DNA of 64,000 bases from Thermoleophilia bacterium (GTDB lineage Bacteria > Actinomycetota > Thermoleophilia > Miltoncostaeales > Miltoncostaeaceae), in NCBI GenBank assembly GCA_028285405.1, contig JANQPH010000014.1, positions 24,272-88,271 on the forward strand. Reading direction: 5' to 3'. The notes beneath the pieces were generated by a model that saw nothing but the letters and a program-made list of their open reading frames with translations, made no database searches and was not told the DNA's origin. Below, in pieces: positions 39,996 to 49,268 of this stretch. How positions within the stretch are numbered: position 1 is the stretch's first letter; each line of letters begins with the position of its first letter. The position numbers and the translations under genes are program-made.

Positions 39996-40424
39996 GTGGG
40001 CACCCTGGCCACGGCCGAGCGCAAGCGACTCGGCCTGCGCATCCTCACTCCGGAGGGAACGGTGTTCGACGGCGTGGCGACGATCGTCGTCGCCCCGAGC
40101 GTCGAGGGCGAGGTCGGCATCCTGCCCCGGCACGCGCCGCTGATCGCGTTTCTCCGGATCGGCGAGACCCGGATCAAGGACCTCGAGGACGAGGAGACGG
40201 TCTACGCGACGTCCGAGGGCTATCTGTCGGTCGAGGAGGATCAGGTGCTCGTGCTGGTCGAGCAGGCCGAGCGCGCCGACCAGATCGACGTCTCCAAGGT
40301 GCAGCAGGAGCTCGAGGCCGCGCAGCAGCAGCTCGCCGACGCGGGTGACGATGAGACGCTCCGAGACGTCGCCGAGGCGGCGGTCCGCCGGGCCGAGAAC
40401 CGCATGAAGGTCGCCAACGCCTAG
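39996..40424 (+). CDS. atpC: ATP synthase F1 subunit epsilon
   Basis: 142 residues: beta-sandwich (LRILTPEGTVFDGVATIVVAPSVEGEVGILPRHAPLIAFL) and a C-terminal helical hairpin (VQQELEAAQQQLADAG...RRAENRMKVA) that can inhibit rotation. GTG start 9 nt after atpD. A perfect hairpin 6 nt after the stop closes the operon. Confidence 0.95.
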   Translation: MGTLATAERKRLGLRILTPEGTVFDGVATIVVAPSVEGEVGILPRHAPLIAFLRIGETRIKDLEDEETVYATSEGYLSVEEDQVLVLVEQAERADQIDVSKVQQELEAAQQQLADAGDDETLRDVAEAAVRRAENRMKVANA

Positions 40425-40430
40425 AACGCT

Positions 40431-40460
40431 CCGAGGACTGTTCCCCGCAGTCCTCGGGTT
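40431..40460 (+). terminator. Hairpin at the end of the atp operon
   Basis: Perfect 10-bp stem (CCGAGGACTG / CAGTCCTCGG) with a 7-nt loop at 40431-40457, then GTTT. It also overlaps the apparent 5' end of the MFS gene, so it may control that gene's expression. Confidence 0.65.
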
Positions 40461-41658
40461 TCGCGGGTATCGACGCTTCTGGCTGGCGAGCATCGCCAGC
40501 AACTCGGGGACGTGGCTGCAGATCGTCGCGGCCGGCTGGCTGATCCTGCAGGAGACCGGCAGCCCCGTGCTCGTCGGCGCGCTCGCGCTCGCGACGCGAG
40601 CGCCGTCGATCCTGCTGGCGCCCCTCGCCGGCGCGCTCGCCGATCGCTACGACCGTCAGCGGGTGGCCATCGCCGCCAACGGCGTGCAGGCCCTCGCCGC
40701 GGGCGTGCTGGCCGTGCTCGCCGGGCTCGGGCTCGCCGGGCCGGCCGCGATCCTCGGCCTGACGCTCCTGCTCGGGATCGGCTTCGCGCTCGGCCTGCCC
40801 GCCCAGCTCGCCCTGATCCCGGCGCTCGCGCCGCCGGAGCGACTGTCGCAGGCCGTCTCGCTCAACTCGGCGGGCATCAACATCGCGCGCCTCGCGGGCC
40901 CCGCGCTCGGCGGCGCGGTGCTCGCGACCGCGGGCGCGACGACGAGCTTCGCGATCAACGCGGTGTCGTTCGGGGTCGTGATGGTCGCGCTGGCGACCAT
41001 CCGGCCGCGTCCCACGGCGCCGAGCCGGAGCGCGAGCATCGGCGAGGGCTTTCGGTACGCCTTCGCGGACCCGCCGATGCGACGGCTGCTGATCGGCATG
41101 GCGGTCTTCACCGGGCTGGCGTCGTCCGTACAGGAGCTCGCGCCGGTGATCACCGAGCGTCTCGGCGCCGGCCCCGTCGGGCTCGGGCTCCTGCTGGGCG
41201 CGATGGGCGGCGGAGCGCTGGTGGGCGTTGTCGTGCTCGAGGTGGTCGTCGGGCGCCTGATCTCGCGGGAGCGCGCGCTGCCGCTCGCGACCGCGTCGTT
41301 CGGGGCCCTGATGGTGGCGCTGGCCTTCGCGCCCAACTTCGCCGTCGGGATGCTCGTGGTCGCCGCGGCGGGAGGGTTCTGGATCTGGATGTTCGCCGGC
41401 ACGAACACCGGGGTCCAGCTGCGCTCGCCGAGCGACATGGTCGGCCGGATGCTCGGCATGTACCAGCTCGCCGTGATCGCGCCGTTCGCGGTCGGCCCGA
41501 TCCTCATCGGCGGGATCGCGCAGTGGCTCGGGATCGGCCCCGCGCTGATCGCCGGGGCGATCGGGCTCATCGCATGGGGGATCTGGTCGTTCCTCGTGCC
41601 GCCTCGCGGTGTCGGAACCCGGCCGCCGGGGCGGGTTGCGGCCCGCGCCGGACCCTGA
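40438..41658 (+). CDS. MFS transporter (EntS/MFS_3 type)
   Basis: About 406 residues, 11-12 membrane helices. The frame is open and clearly coding from ~40438: GFRGYRRFWLASIASNSGTWLQIVAAGWLIL is the first helix of EntS-like exporters, followed by PSILLAPLAGALADRYDRQRVAIAAN (loop 2-3 motif A) and ARLAGPALGGAVLA. The first canonical start, GTG 40567, would remove helix 1. CTG 40438, inside the atp terminator stem, is proposed but unproven. Substrate unknown; enterobactin or drug efflux are known for relatives. Confidence 0.82.
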   Translation: MFPAVLGFRGYRRFWLASIASNSGTWLQIVAAGWLILQETGSPVLVGALALATRAPSILLAPLAGALADRYDRQRVAIAANGVQALAAGVLAVLAGLGLAGPAAILGLTLLLGIGFALGLPAQLALIPALAPPERLSQAVSLNSAGINIARLAGPALGGAVLATAGATTSFAINAVSFGVVMVALATIRPRPTAPSRSASIGEGFRYAFADPPMRRLLIGMAVFTGLASSVQELAPVITERLGAGPVGLGLLLGAMGGGALVGVVVLEVVVGRLISRERALPLATASFGALMVALAFAPNFAVGMLVVAAAGGFWIWMFAGTNTGVQLRSPSDMVGRMLGMYQLAVIAPFAVGPILIGGIAQWLGIGPALIAGAIGLIAWGIWSFLVPPRGVGTRPPGRVAARAGP

Positions 41659-41727
41659 GCGAGCGGGAGCGACGACAGGTGTCAGCGGGCGGCTCTCGCG
41701 CCGTCCGGTTCATGCGAGCCCGTTGGG

Positions 41728-41733
41728 TATCCT
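41728..41733 (+). promoter_or_regulatory. -10 box giving a leaderless mRNA for the M20 peptidase
   Basis: TATCCT; the predicted transcription start is the A of ATG 41740. No ribosome site precedes that ATG. Confidence 0.5.
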
Positions 41734-41739
41734 GGCCGG

Positions 41740-42858
41740 ATGGACGAGGTCCAGCTCGCCGAGCGCCTCATCGCCTACGACACGTCCCGGCGCTCGGGCA
41801 TCGGCCTCGCGACCGACTTCGTGGCCGGATGGCTCGAGGCTTCGGGCGCAGAGGTGCGACGCCTGTCACTGGAGGGGCGCCAGTGCCTGATCGCCGGGGT
41901 GGGTGCGGGCGAGCGCACGATCCTGCTGCACGGCCATCTCGACGTCGTCCCCGGCCATCCCCGCCAGTTCGTCCCCCGCCGCGCCGGCCCGAAGCTCATC
42001 GGCCGGGGCGCGTACGACATGAAGGGGGCGCTCGGCGCGATGATGCTCGCCGTCGCCGACCTCGCCCAGTCCGACTCCCCGCCCGAGGTGCGCGTCGAGC
42101 TCGTCGTGGTCCCGGACGAGGAACGCGCCGAGCCGGGGGCGAACTGCACAGAGATGCTCGTTGCCGAGGGACTGCGCGGAGACTTCGTCGTCTGCGGTGA
42201 GCCGACCGAGTTCCAGGTCGGCGTACAGGCCAAGGGCGTCCTGATGCTGAGGGCGGAGGTTCCGGGCCGGGCCGCGCACGGGTCGACTCCCTGGCTGGGG
42301 GAGAACGCCATCCTCAAGGCCGTCCGCCTCTACGAGACGATCGAGCGGCTCCCGTTCGCCCGGGAGTCGTCCGAGCTCTTCGATCGTCCTTCGGTCAACC
42401 TCGGTCGGCTGTCCGGCGGCGACGCGATCAACAAGGTCCCCGACGCCTGCCGGGCCGACATCGACATCCGCTACCTGCCCGAGCAGCGCCCGCAGGAGAT
42501 CCTCGACGAGATCCGGGGAATCGACTCCGATGTCGCCATCGAGATCCTGATCGAGCGCCCGCCCGCCTACGTCTCGCCGCGCCATCCCATGGTCGAGTCC
42601 CTGCTGGACGCGGCCGGCCGCTACGAGCCCACCGCGGCCGCGGTGGGGCGGGACGGCGCGTCCGACGCCGTCGCGTTCCTCGCGGTCGGTGTTCCCGCGG
42701 TCGAGTTCGGACCGTGTGGGGGAGGACACCACGGACCCGACGAGCATGTGGATCTCGAGAGCCTCGGGCACTATCGACGAGCGTTGGTCGATTTCGTGCG
42801 GCAGGTGCCCGCGTCCGTCGGGCGCGAGGCCGATCCGAACATCGCCGGAGGGCAGTGA
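41740..42858 (+). CDS. M20-family metallopeptidase/deacylase (ArgE/DapE type)
   Basis: 372 residues with a dinuclear metal site: ILLHGHLDVVPG (His and catalytic Asp), GRGAYDMKGALGAM (bridging Asp), VVPDEERAEPGANCTE (catalytic Glu pair), CGEPTEF, and the late GGGHHGPDEHVDLE His. The lid domain occupies residues ~165-280 (AKGVLMLRAEVPGRAAHGSTP). Could be DapE, ArgE or carboxypeptidase G2-like; not resolvable. ATG 41740 is leaderless. The stop overlaps the next gene (GTGA). Confidence 0.88.
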   Translation: MDEVQLAERLIAYDTSRRSGIGLATDFVAGWLEASGAEVRRLSLEGRQCLIAGVGAGERTILLHGHLDVVPGHPRQFVPRRAGPKLIGRGAYDMKGALGAMMLAVADLAQSDSPPEVRVELVVVPDEERAEPGANCTEMLVAEGLRGDFVVCGEPTEFQVGVQAKGVLMLRAEVPGRAAHGSTPWLGENAILKAVRLYETIERLPFARESSELFDRPSVNLGRLSGGDAINKVPDACRADIDIRYLPEQRPQEILDEIRGIDSDVAIEILIERPPAYVSPRHPMVESLLDAAGRYEPTAAAVGRDGASDAVAFLAVGVPAVEFGPCGGGHHGPDEHVDLESLGHYRRALVDFVRQVPASVGREADPNIAGGQ

Positions 42859-44681
42859 GCGAGGACGACGAGAAACGCCGGGTCAGGTACTACTCGGTCC
42901 CCAGGCGGCGGGGGCGGCTGCTCCCGTTCCTGGGCTTCTCGCTGTGGACCGTCGTGGCCGTGCTGGCGGCGATCGGGTTCGGCGCGTGGACCTTCCTCGA
43001 CACGACGCTGTCGAAGGCGAGTCCCAACACCGACGCGGTGCGCGCCGCGATCAAGACGGCCGATCCGGTCAAGCCGGGCGAGCCCGTCAACGTCCTGCTC
43101 ATCGGATCCGACCAGCGACCCGACGAGGAGGGGATCCCGGGCCGCAGCGACTCGCTGATCCTCATGCGGATGGACGCCCGCAACGGCTTCATCTCGCTGC
43201 TGTCCTTCCCGCGTGACCTCTGGGTCAACATCCCGGGCTCCGGGCAGGCAAAGCTCAACAACGCGTACTCGGTCGGCGGCCCGGCGACCGCGATCGACAC
43301 GATCCGGGAGTTGACGGGCCAGCCGATCAACCACTACGTCGACATCGACTTCGAGGGCTTCCGGCGGCTCGTCGACGAGGTCGGCGGCGTCTACCTCGAC
43401 ATCGACCGCCAGTACTTCAACGACAACTCCGGCCGCGCTCCGGGGACGACGTTCGCCGAGATCGACATCGAGCCCGGGTTCCAGCGCCTCGACGGGGACA
43501 ACGCCCTCGACTACGTCCGCTACCGGCACACCGACAGCGACTTCGCCCGCATCCGCCGTCAGCAGTTGTTCCTGTCGGACCTGAAGCGCCAGACCAACCA
43601 GGCCGAGAACCTGCTGAACCTGCGGTCACTCGGCGACATCTTCGGCGACTCGATCGAGACCAGCATCCGCAGCGTCCCCCAGATGCTCGACCTGGTGCGG
43701 CTCTCGCTCACGGTCGACGAGGACCGCGTCGGGCGCGTCTCGGTCGAGGCGTTCGACGAGTTCCGGGGAGACCAGGCCGTCGTGGTCGCGGGCGAGGGTG
43801 CGATCGCGCGTGCGGTCGACGAGTGGCTCGAGCCCGACTTCCAGGGCGCGGAGTCCGCAAAGCCCGCCGCGACCAGGGTCGCGGTGCTGAACGGCTCGGG
43901 CCAGATCCGCAAGGCCGACCGGACCTCGGCACTGCTGCGCGAGAAGGGCTGGGACGCGGCCGACGCCGGGAACGCGAACAACTTCGGGTACGCGAACTCG
44001 GAGGTCCGCTACGTGCCGGGCCAGCGCCCCGCGGCGGTGCGGCTGCAGCGCCTCATGGGCGACGGGACGCAGCTGTCGGGCCTGTCCGGGACCGCGGCGA
44101 GCTCGATCGACGCCGATCTGCAGCTGGTCGTGGGGGCCGACTTCCCAGGCAAGCTCTCCAAGCCCCCGCCGCCGCCCGACCGCCGGCCCGCGCCGGCCGC
44201 GGTGGACACCGCCGCGCTCGTTCCCGTGCTCCGCCAGATCCAGCGGACGACCGGCCTGCAGGTGATGGCGCCGCTGAAGGTCGCGCGCGGGAGCAAGGTG
44301 CGCCGGGTGCGCTCGTACACGGCCAACGTCGACGGCAAGAAGGTCCCGGCCGTGAAGATCGTGTTCGAGACCGGCACCCGCAAGTACTGGGGAATGAGCA
44401 TCGTCGGCAGCGAGAACCTGTCCGTGCTCGAGGGCGAGACCGGCAAGCTCGATCGCGGAGGACGGCGCTACTTCACGTACTATGACGGCCGTAACATGCA
44501 GCGGCTGGCATGGCGAAAGGGCGGCGTGAGCTTCTGGGTGTCGAACAGCCTGGACTACGCCCTCAGCGACGAGACGATGTGGGCCATCGCCAAGTCCGCC
44601 CGCCCGCTCGGTCGTGCGACGCTGCCGGAGGGAGCGGTGGACGTGGGCTTGGAAATCGAGCGCGAAGGCTCCACTCCGTGA
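42855..44681 (+). CDS. LytR-CpsA-Psr (LCP) family cell-wall glycopolymer ligase with LytR_C and an extra C-terminal domain
   Basis: 608 residues. One membrane helix (LGFSLWTVVAVLAAIGFGAWTF), LCP domain (PVNVLLIGSDQRP, RSDSLILMRMDARNGFISLLSFPRDLWVNIPG, YVDIDFEGFRRLVDEVGGVYLDI, LDYVRYRHTDSDFARIRRQQ with the conserved Arg residues), LytR_C (TRVAVLNGSGQIRKADRTSALLREKGWDA..., LVVGADF). A further ~170 residues follow (residues ~440-608) with LQVMAPLKVARGSKVRRVRSY and a closing FWVSNSLDYALSDETMWAIAKS that resembles DUF4367-type lipoprotein domains. Attaches glycopolymers to peptidoglycan. Confidence 0.9.
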   Translation: MSEDDEKRRVRYYSVPRRRGRLLPFLGFSLWTVVAVLAAIGFGAWTFLDTTLSKASPNTDAVRAAIKTADPVKPGEPVNVLLIGSDQRPDEEGIPGRSDSLILMRMDARNGFISLLSFPRDLWVNIPGSGQAKLNNAYSVGGPATAIDTIRELTGQPINHYVDIDFEGFRRLVDEVGGVYLDIDRQYFNDNSGRAPGTTFAEIDIEPGFQRLDGDNALDYVRYRHTDSDFARIRRQQLFLSDLKRQTNQAENLLNLRSLGDIFGDSIETSIRSVPQMLDLVRLSLTVDEDRVGRVSVEAFDEFRGDQAVVVAGEGAIARAVDEWLEPDFQGAESAKPAATRVAVLNGSGQIRKADRTSALLREKGWDAADAGNANNFGYANSEVRYVPGQRPAAVRLQRLMGDGTQLSGLSGTAASSIDADLQLVVGADFPGKLSKPPPPPDRRPAPAAVDTAALVPVLRQIQRTTGLQVMAPLKVARGSKVRRVRSYTANVDGKKVPAVKIVFETGTRKYWGMSIVGSENLSVLEGETGKLDRGGRRYFTYYDGRNMQRLAWRKGGVSFWVSNSLDYALSDETMWAIAKSARPLGRATLPEGAVDVGLEIEREGSTP

Positions 44682-46066
44682 GCGCAGCGGACGCCGGCAC
44701 GACGGCCGGAGCGTCGCGGCACGCCAACGGAGAGCTCCGGGAGGCCGACAGGGCCGCGGCACCCGCCGAGACCACGCCGGCGCGGATCGGCGTCATCGGC
44801 GCAGGGTACGTCGGGCTCGTCACCGGCGTGTGCCTGGCCAGCCTGGGCAATCAGGTCACGCTCCGCGACATCGACGAGGGCAAGGTCTCCGCGCTCGAGC
44901 GTGGGGACGTCCCGATCTACGAGCCGGGCCTGGACACGTTGATGGCCGATCACCGGGAGCGGCTCACCTACACGCTGTCCCTCGACCACATGCTCGAGCA
45001 GTCGGACATCGTCTTCATCGCGGTGGACACGCCGCCGACCTACTCCGGCGACGCGGATCTCTCTCGCGTGATGACCGTCCTGGACGAGCTCGAGGCGACC
45101 GGCGCCGACGACCGCCACATCCTGGTCATGAAGAGCACCGTCCCGGTGGGAACCGGGGAGCGGGTTCGGGCCGAGCTCGAGGCCCGCGGTCTCGGCAAGG
45201 TCGGATACGCGTCGAACCCGGAGTTCCTCAAAGAGGGCGCGGCGATCGAGGACTTCCTGGCGCCCGATCGGGTGGTCGTCGGTGACTTCGAGCCACAGCA
45301 CGGCGATGCCGTCGAGGCCCTGTACGCGCCGCTCGAGGCTCGCGTGGTGCGGACCTCGGTTCCGAGCGCCGAGATGGTCAAGTACGCGTCGAACGCCTTT
45401 CTCGCCACCAAGATCAGCTTCATCAACGAGATCGCCAACGTCTGCGAGGAGGTCGGAGCGGATGTCGCGGTCGTCGCCGAGGGCATGGGGCTCGATCGGC
45501 GCATCGGGCCGGCGTTCCTGCGGGCCGGCGTCGGGTTCGGCGGAAGCTGCTTCCCGAAGGACGTCACCGCGCTCAAGCAGCTCGCGGGCAACTCCGGCTA
45601 CCACTTCCAGCTGCTGACCTCGGTCATCGAGGTCAACGAGCTCCAGAAGCGGCGCGTCGTGAACAAGCTCAAGAAGCACCTCGACACGCTCGAGGGGCGG
45701 CGAGTGGCGCTGCTCGGGCTCGCCTTCAAACCCGAGACGGACGACATGCGCGAGGCGTCGAGCCTCGTGCTGGCCGCCCGCCTGATGGCCGAGGGGACCC
45801 GGGTGGTCGCCTACGATCCCGTGGTCACGCACCCCGGGGATCTCGTCCATGGCGTCCTCGACGCCGAGAGCGTCGAGGCGGCGGTCGCCGGCGCGGATGC
45901 CGCCGTCCTCGTCACGGAGTGGACGTCCATCGTCGAGAGCGACTGGGCAGCGCTCCGCGAGACGATGTCGACGCCCATCCTGATCGACGGCCGCAACGCC
46001 CTCGACCCGGCGCAGATGCGGGACCTCGGATACGTGTACGAGGGCATCGGCAGGAACGGGCGGTGA
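44678..46066 (+). CDS. UDP-glucose 6-dehydrogenase (Ugd family)
   Basis: 462 residues. Oxidises UDP-glucose to UDP-glucuronate with NAD. N-terminal Rossmann IGVIGAGYVGLVTGVCLASLGN, STVPVGTGERVR, NPEFLKEGAAIEDF, and the catalytic Cys291 in GFGGSCFPKDVTAL; C-terminal VALLGLAFKPETDDMREAS. UDP-mannose/UDP-GlcNAc dehydrogenases share this layout. A ~35-residue disordered head precedes the fold. GTG overlaps the LCP gene stop (GTGA), tying it to envelope glycopolymer synthesis. Confidence 0.93.
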   Translation: MSAADAGTTAGASRHANGELREADRAAAPAETTPARIGVIGAGYVGLVTGVCLASLGNQVTLRDIDEGKVSALERGDVPIYEPGLDTLMADHRERLTYTLSLDHMLEQSDIVFIAVDTPPTYSGDADLSRVMTVLDELEATGADDRHILVMKSTVPVGTGERVRAELEARGLGKVGYASNPEFLKEGAAIEDFLAPDRVVVGDFEPQHGDAVEALYAPLEARVVRTSVPSAEMVKYASNAFLATKISFINEIANVCEEVGADVAVVAEGMGLDRRIGPAFLRAGVGFGGSCFPKDVTALKQLAGNSGYHFQLLTSVIEVNELQKRRVVNKLKKHLDTLEGRRVALLGLAFKPETDDMREASSLVLAARLMAEGTRVVAYDPVVTHPGDLVHGVLDAESVEAAVAGADAAVLVTEWTSIVESDWAALRETMSTPILIDGRNALDPAQMRDLGYVYEGIGRNGR

Positions 46067-46108
46067 GCTCGATCCGCTCGGCCCGTCCGTGGTCGTGACG
46101 CCGAGCTG

Positions 46109-47185
46109 ATGCAGGCGGTCATCCTCGTGGGCGGCAAGGGGACGAGGCTCCGTCCCCTCACCGACACTCGGCCGAAGCCGATGATGACGGTCGTGGATCG
46201 CCCGTTCGTCACCCACCAGCTGGATCACCTGCAGCGCCACGGCGTCACCGACGTGGTGTTCTCGTGCGGGTATCTGCCCGACGCCCTCCGTGACCACTTC
46301 GGTGACGGCCAGGATCGAGGTCTGTCGATTCGGTACGTCGTCGACCCCGAGCCCCTCGGCACGGGCGGAGCGGTCCGAAACGCATGGCCCGAGCTGGATC
46401 CGTCGGCGACGACGCTGGTCCTGAACGGCGACGTGCTGACCGACATCGACCTCGGCGCCGTCCTCGCGCGGCACCGGGAGCGCGCGGCTGCGGGCACGAT
46501 CGTCCTGACGCCCGTTGCCGATCCCGGCCCGTTCGGGCTCGTTCGGCTGCTCGCCGACGACTCGGTCGAGGCGTTCGTCGAGAAGCCGGCCCCCGAGGAG
46601 CTTCGTCCGGGCGAGCCGTTCCGGATCAACGCCGGGACCTACGTCCTCGAGCCGGCGCTCGTCCAGGGGATCCCTGAGGGCGAGCCCTGCTCGATCGAGC
46701 GCGACGTGTTTCCGGCCGTGGCGGCGCAGGGGGGGCTGTACGGCCACCCGAGCGATGCGTACTGGCTCGACATCGGAACGCCGGCGGCGTACCTGCGCGC
46801 CAACCGGGACGTGCTCGCCGGACGCGTCCGAACCGACTCGCCGGTGGGCGACGCTCACCTCAGTGCCGATGTCGTCCTCGGCGCGCGCGCCAGTGTCGGC
46901 GGCGGCAGCGTGGTCGGGGCGGGCTGTCGCCTCGGCGACGGGGCGAGCGTCTCGGGATGCGTTCTCGGTGACGGCGTTCGAGTAGGTTCGGGGGCGGAGC
47001 TCTCGGGCTGCATCGTCGGTGCGGGCGTCTCGGTCGGCGACGGCGCGACGGTCGGTGAGGAGGTGGTCGTCGGGGACGGCGCGGTCGTCGCCCCGGGGGC
47101 GACCGTGGAAGGCCCCGTGAAGGTTCCGACGGACGGCTTGGTCGACGACGACGGCGTGCGGGAGTCCGAGCACGCGGGGAGGTAG
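46109..47185 (+). CDS. Sugar-1-phosphate nucleotidyltransferase with left-handed beta-helix tail
   Basis: 358 residues: VILVGGKGTRLRPLTDTRPKPMMTVVDRPFV (nucleotide-binding signature), GTGGAVRNAW, LNGDVLTDID, INAGTYVLEP; residues ~240-335 are hexapeptide repeats (VVLGARASVGGGSVVGAGCRLGDGASV...). Typical of GDP-mannose or glucose-1-phosphate uridylyl/thymidylyl transferases; the base and sugar cannot be assigned. With ugd upstream and a sugar-phosphate isomerase 4 nt downstream it fits a nucleotide-sugar pathway. Confidence 0.9.
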   Translation: MQAVILVGGKGTRLRPLTDTRPKPMMTVVDRPFVTHQLDHLQRHGVTDVVFSCGYLPDALRDHFGDGQDRGLSIRYVVDPEPLGTGGAVRNAWPELDPSATTLVLNGDVLTDIDLGAVLARHRERAAAGTIVLTPVADPGPFGLVRLLADDSVEAFVEKPAPEELRPGEPFRINAGTYVLEPALVQGIPEGEPCSIERDVFPAVAAQGGLYGHPSDAYWLDIGTPAAYLRANRDVLAGRVRTDSPVGDAHLSADVVLGARASVGGGSVVGAGCRLGDGASVSGCVLGDGVRVGSGAELSGCIVGAGVSVGDGATVGEEVVVGDGAVVAPGATVEGPVKVPTDGLVDDDGVRESEHAGR

Positions 47186-47189
47186 GGCG

Positions 47190-48281
47190 ATGGGCGATCT
47201 GGACGGCGATCTCCGTGCGCGCGACACGCTGGACGTCCTCGGGATGACCGACGCGACACCCGTCGCGATGGACGAGTCCCGCGCGGCGGCCGAGGCCCTC
47301 GACCTGCCGTATCCGGTCGACGACATTCGCTCGGTCGTGGTGTGCGGGATGGGGGGCTCGGCGATCGCGGCGGACCTCGTCGCGGGTGCGTACGTCGAGC
47401 GTCTGCGCGTGCCGCTCGTCGTGGTGCGCGACTACGTGCTGCCCGGCTGGGTCGACGAGCACACCCTCGTCATCCTGTCCTCGTACTCGGGAACGACCGA
47501 GGAGACGCTCACGTGCGCGATGCAGGCGACCGAGCGCGGCGCGCGCTGCCTCGCGATCACGAGCGGCGGGAAGCTGCAGGAGCGCTACGTCGAGGAGGAC
47601 GGGATCCCGATGATCCCGATGCCTCCGGGGCTGCAGCCGCGCGCGGCGCTGCCGCGGAGCCTGGTCCCGCTGCTCGTCGTCCTGTCCCGGGTCGGGGTGG
47701 TCGGCGATGTCGCCGCCGACCTCGACGAGGCGCGTGAGACGGCGGCCGCCTCGGTTGCGGCACTCCAGGCATCGGTCCCCGTCGCCGAGAACCCCGCAAA
47801 GCAGCTGGCCCAGGCGCTGCACGACTCGATCCCGGTGTTCTGGGGTGGTCAGATGACCGCGGCCGTCGCCCATCGGTGGCGGACTCAGGTGAACGAGAAC
47901 GCCAAGCGCTTCGCGATCTCGAGCGAGATCCCCGAGCTCGACCACAACGAGATCTGCGGGTTCGAAGGGCTCGGCGAGCTGGATCGGCGGATGCGGATCG
48001 TCCTGCTCCGCGACGCGCGGCACACTCGCCAGGTCGTGCGGCGGCTCGACCTCACCCAGGAGCTCGTCACGCCGCACGTCGCGGGCGTGCTGGCCGTCAC
48101 CGCGGAGGGGACGTCTCCGCTGGCGCGCATGCTCGACCTCGTGCTGCTCGGCGACTACTCGTCGATTTACCTCGCGCTCCTCGGCGACATGGACCCTGGG
48201 CCGGTCGAGATGATCGAGCGCCTCAAGGAGAAGCTGGCGGTGACGCCGCACGGGCGCGCACAGGGCGGCTCGGTCGGCTGA
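47190..48281 (+). CDS. SIS-domain sugar isomerase (bifunctional phosphoglucose/phosphomannose isomerase type)
   Basis: 363 residues with two SIS domains: VVVCGMGGSAIAADLVAG, ILSSYSGTTEETLTCA (phosphate-binding Ser/Thr), AITSGGKLQE, WRTQVNENAKRFAISSEIPELDHNEICGFE (catalytic-region Glu/His, the PGI/PMI C-terminal signature). Interconverts glucose-6-P, fructose-6-P and mannose-6-P. The gene begins 4 nt after the nucleotidyltransferase, which suggests mannose donor synthesis. Confidence 0.92.
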   Translation: MGDLDGDLRARDTLDVLGMTDATPVAMDESRAAAEALDLPYPVDDIRSVVVCGMGGSAIAADLVAGAYVERLRVPLVVVRDYVLPGWVDEHTLVILSSYSGTTEETLTCAMQATERGARCLAITSGGKLQERYVEEDGIPMIPMPPGLQPRAALPRSLVPLLVVLSRVGVVGDVAADLDEARETAAASVAALQASVPVAENPAKQLAQALHDSIPVFWGGQMTAAVAHRWRTQVNENAKRFAISSEIPELDHNEICGFEGLGELDRRMRIVLLRDARHTRQVVRRLDLTQELVTPHVAGVLAVTAEGTSPLARMLDLVLLGDYSSIYLALLGDMDPGPVEMIERLKEKLAVTPHGRAQGGSVG

Positions 48282-48329
48282 CGCCGAGCCGTTCGGCCGA
48301 GCCGGCGCGCGTGGGAGGTCGCTCCCGGG

Positions 48330-49268
48330 TCAGGCGGCGGCCGCGAACGCGCCCGAGCCCTCTCGGAGTCCGCTCGCCAGCGTGACCAGGGCCGAGTGCC
48401 TGTGACCGAGGACGTCGGTGCGCCGGCGGCCCGCGACGACCGTCGCGGTCGCGAGCACCTCCGCACGCCAGCAGTCGGACGCGACCACGCTCGCCGAGCG
48501 AACCGTCTCGTCGGTCGGGCTCCCGGTGCGAGGGTCGACCAGGTGGTGGGCGCGCCGCCCGTTCGACAGGCGCCAGCGGCGCCGGGCCACGCTGCTGGTC
48601 GCGATGCCGCCGTCCCGAAGCCGCAGCCGGCTCACGACCCGGCCGGTGGCGGGATCCTTGACCGCGATCCTCCAGGGCCGATCGGGGCCAAGCTCGCCGC
48701 GGACGCGGACGTCACCGCCCAGCGAGACGAGCGCGCCGCTTGCTCCGGCCTCGACGAGCTCCGCCGTGACCAGGTCCGCTGCGAGGCCCTTGCCCAGCCC
48801 GCCCGCGTCCAGATGCACGCCCGGCGGAAGACGCACGGCTCCCCCGATCGGGTCGATCGCGATCCCCTCGCAGCCCGGCGCCGCGACGGGCTCGGCGGAG
48901 TCGACGGGCCGTCCCGCGGCGCCGATCGTCGCCAGGTCGCGGTGGTATCCGTTGGCGAGCATGGCGTCGTGCACTGTCGGGTCGAACCGGCCCTCGGTGA
49001 GTCGCCACCCCTCGCACATGCGGCGGACGAGCTCCAGCGTGTCCGCCGAGACCGGCACCCAATCGCCGTTGCGCTCGTTCAGCCGAGTCAGCTCGCTCGG
49101 GCGAAAGCGCGTCCAGCGATCCTCGAGCTGGGCGATCCGGTGCCGAGCCATCGCGCCCAAGAACCGCGGCCCGACGGCCAGGACCCGGGCGCGGGTTCCC
49201 ATCGCCTGAACGACGAAGTCAGCTCGCGTCGGAGGAATCGTCGTCGTCGTCGTCGTCCGAGTCTTCAT
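48330..49268 (-). CDS. apbE: FAD:protein FMN transferase (ApbE)
   Basis: 312 residues. Transfers FMN to Thr residues of exported flavoproteins. Seen: FVVQAMGTRARVLA, WTRFRPSELTRLN, GRFDPTVHDAML, VHLDAGGLGKGLAADLV, ALVSLGGDVRVRG, and HHLVDPRTGSPTDETVRSASVVA, the metal-binding stretch. No signal peptide. ATG 49268 lies within the end of the lipoprotein gene upstream (50-nt overlap); the first ten residues (poly-Thr) are the other frame of that gene's poly-Asp codons. ATG 49202 would cut into the conserved QAMGT motif. Confidence 0.93.
   Translation of the reverse strand: MKTRTTTTTTIPPTRADFVVQAMGTRARVLAVGPRFLGAMARHRIAQLEDRWTRFRPSELTRLNERNGDWVPVSADTLELVRRMCEGWRLTEGRFDPTVHDAMLANGYHRDLATIGAAGRPVDSAEPVAAPGCEGIAIDPIGGAVRLPPGVHLDAGGLGKGLAADLVTAELVEAGASGALVSLGGDVRVRGELGPDRPWRIAVKDPATGRVVSRLRLRDGGIATSSVARRRWRLSNGRRAHHLVDPRTGSPTDETVRSASVVASDCWRAEVLATATVVAGRRRTDVLGHRHSALVTLASGLREGSGAFAAAA

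Noticed and set aside
44555..47326. 923-codon minus-strand open frame
   Set aside because: Shadow of ugd and the nucleotidyltransferase gene.
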